A stretch of 64,000 nucleotides of DNA from Pseudomonas sp. Fl4BN1 (GTDB lineage Bacteria > Pseudomonadota > Gammaproteobacteria > Pseudomonadales > Pseudomonadaceae), in contig NZ_JAAARM010000005.1 in assembly GCF_009908285.1 (NCBI RefSeq), positions 1 to 64,000 of the forward strand. The letters run 5' to 3'. The position numbers and the translations under genes were made by a program. This document shows positions 63,009 to 64,000 of this stretch, one piece after another; within the stretch, counting starts at the first letter, position 1; every line of letters starts with the position of its first letter. The notes below the pieces were generated by a model. It was not told the DNA's origin. It worked only from the letters and a program-made list of their open reading frames with translations, and did no database searches.

Positions 63009-63560
63009 TCAAGACTTCGATGCCAACGCCTGCTCCACCGCCTCGATGAACTCAGGATTATCCGGTTTGGTCAGACTGGAAAAATGGGCGATCACCTTCC
63101 CCTGACGATCCACCACGTACTTGTAGAAATTCCACTTCGGCGCACCGCTCTGCTCAGCCAGCACCTTGAACAGGTGCACCGCATCTGCGCCCCTGACCTT
63201 CTGCGGCTCGGTCATGACAAAGGTCACACCATAATTGACGTAGCAGACCCTGGCGGTCTCTGCACCATCCTTGGACTCCTGCTTGAAATCATCGGAGGGC
63301 ACACCCACCACCTCCAGCCCCTGATCCTTGTAACGCTGATACAGCGCCTCAAGGCCTTTGAATTGCGGGGCGAATCCACAAAAGCTCGCGGTATTGACCA
63401 CCACCAATGGCTTGCCGGCAAAGCGCTGGCACAGATCAATGGACTCCTTGGCGTGCAACTTGGGCAGCGACCCCTGCAGCAACGACGGACAATCCGCAGC
63501 CCACGCCGAGCCGGCGAATGTTGCCAGCAAAGCTGGAATAGCAAACCAGCGCACAGCCAT
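63009..63560 (-). CDS. Periplasmic glutathione-peroxidase-like protein
   Basis: 183 residues. A signal peptide (about 1-21, ending AWA) places it in the periplasm, unlike the usual cytosolic BtuE. Active-site blocks: [12 protein letters not shown] with peroxidatic Cys in NxxSxCG context and [10 protein letters not shown] with the WNF motif. A conserved Gln appears replaced or displaced after VPSDDF. Probably reduces lipid or organic hydroperoxides with thioredoxin-like donors. AAGGA eight bases before ATG 63560. Confidence 0.88.
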   Translation of the reverse strand: MAVRWFAIPALLATFAGSAWAADCPSLLQGSLPKLHAKESIDLCQRFAGKPLVVVNTASFCGFAPQFKGLEALYQRYKDQGLEVVGVPSDDFKQESKDGAETARVCYVNYGVTFVMTEPQKVRGADAVHLFKVLAEQSGAPKWNFYKYVVDRQGKVIAHFSSLTKPDNPEFIEAVEQALASKS

Positions 63561-63615
63561 GTCCCGCGTCCTTGAATAATCGACAGACCCCGACGTTACT
63601 CGCCGCGGTGCCTGC

Positions 63616-63738
63616 CTAGCAAGCGCCCATGCCCAACTGCATCACGGCCAGCCCGCCGCGATGCCAGCCCCACCAGGCCAGCAGCAACAGCAAGATGCCG
63701 ACAACCAGGCCAACACCATAGAAGATCCAGGCCTTCAC
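63616..63738 (-). CDS. 40-residue single-helix membrane ORF coupled to MFS gene
   Basis: GTG start at 63738 overlaps the stop of the upstream MFS gene (GTGA). The product is [20 protein letters not shown] followed by AWWGWHRGG and a short tail: one clear membrane helix. Too short for most gene finders. Coupling suggests a small partner of the transporter, but the family is unknown. Confidence 0.55.
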   Translation of the reverse strand: MKAWIFYGVGLVVGILLLLLAWWGWHRGGLAVMQLGMGAC

Positions 63739-64000
63739 GCTGTGCTCGCCTGAAGACGTGCTACCGGAAGCTCGCGCACCGGCCAGTTGAGGGCAGCGGC
63801 CAGCAGACTGAGGAGAATCGCTACCTGCCAGATCAAGTCGTAACTCCCGGTAAGGTCATACGCAACGCCTCCCAGCCACCCCCCGAGGAAGGCCCCCAAC
63901 TGGTGGAACAGGAAGACAATCCCACCGAGCATGGACAGGTTTCTGACCCCGAACAAGGTCGCTACCGTACCGTTGGTCAAAGGCACGGTGGACAGCCAGA
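63735..64000 (-). CDS. MFS transporter, C-terminal part (cut by window edge)
   Basis: The last ~88 residues of an MFS protein whose 5' part lies beyond the window. Two or three terminal helices are visible (LGGIVFLFHQLGAFLGGWLGG; DLIWQVAILLSLLAAALNWP), with FHQLGAFLGGWLGG typical of monocarboxylate/oxalate-formate-type or YbfB-like carriers. Substrate cannot be judged. A 40-codon ORF overlaps its stop. Confidence 0.8.
   Translation of the reverse strand, partial: WLSTVPLTNGTVATLFGVRNLSMLGGIVFLFHQLGAFLGGWLGGVAYDLTGSYDLIWQVAILLSLLAAALNWPVRELPVARLQASTA

Overview
The window reads as chromosome of a fluorescent-group Pseudomonas. Evidence for this: GC-rich coding DNA, Pseudomonas-type REP elements (the TGTAGGAGC... 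family), an intact urate/allantoin pathway of the Pseudomonas kind, and a long gene order (lpxL-minCDE-rluA-apeB-GntR/ABC-prc-EAL/GGDEF-FKBP-rdgC-sugE-mxtR) that matches what I recall of P. aeruginosa PAO1 around PA3242-PA3274. The urate cluster matches PAO1 PA1513-PA1519 from memory, so two blocks that are distant in PAO1 lie side by side here.

Layout. 1-10.5 kb: purine catabolism. It holds an AzgA-type purine permease, a LysE exporter, HIU hydrolase (uraH), allantoinase (puuE), OHCU decarboxylase (uraD), allantoicase (alc), ureidoglycolate lyase (allA), the membrane urate oxidase with its own cytochrome c domain (puuD), a urate/xanthine permease and a Tsx-like porin. Together they convert urate to glyoxylate and urea. 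Five translation starts in this cluster carry an exact AANAANAA Hfq/Crc motif. 10.5-13.8 kb: a GntR/FCD regulator facing an ACS-family transporter and a D-erythronate dehydrogenase-like enzyme. 13.9-18.5 kb: a large autotransporter and a patatin-like hydrolase. 18.5-26.2 kb: lpxL, minCDE, rluA, apeB, a small membrane protein and an MscS-type channel. 26.2-32.6 kb: a UTRA-type regulator divergent from an ABC importer operon that also encodes a cytoplasmic alkaline-phosphatase-superfamily enzyme and a HAD hydrolase, probably for scavenging an organophosphorus compound. 32.7-39.6 kb: quinone reductase, Prc protease, an EAL/CBS/GGDEF protein and a small XRE/unknown/Sel1 operon. 39.8-45 kb: an FKBP lipoprotein, an accessory pair (RoxA/LdsA-like di-haem protein plus membrane-anchored catalase-fold protein), a decayed TonB-receptor remnant, and two tandem Val-Asp tRNA units. 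45-57.7 kb: rdgC, a BASS symporter, sugE under a guanidine-II riboswitch, an LplT-PlsC fusion, a TDT-family exporter, cupin and GlxA-type genes, an MFS/TetR pair, and the SLC5-histidine kinase hybrid mxtR. 57.7-64 kb: rmuC, a Sel1 protein, a small conserved-looking protein, a lysozyme-like protein, a FadL-type porin, a periplasmic glutathione peroxidase, and the end of an MFS gene with a coupled 40-residue membrane ORF.

The most unusual content is the di-haem/catalase-fold pair at 40.8-43.8 kb, the importer with an enclosed cytoplasmic phosphodiesterase-like enzyme, the shared Crc/Hfq motif across the urate genes, and several short coupled ORFs that ordinary length cut-offs miss. No CRISPR array, insertion sequence, rRNA or prophage was seen. 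Functional statements rest on sequence reading and memory of families; no database search was run.
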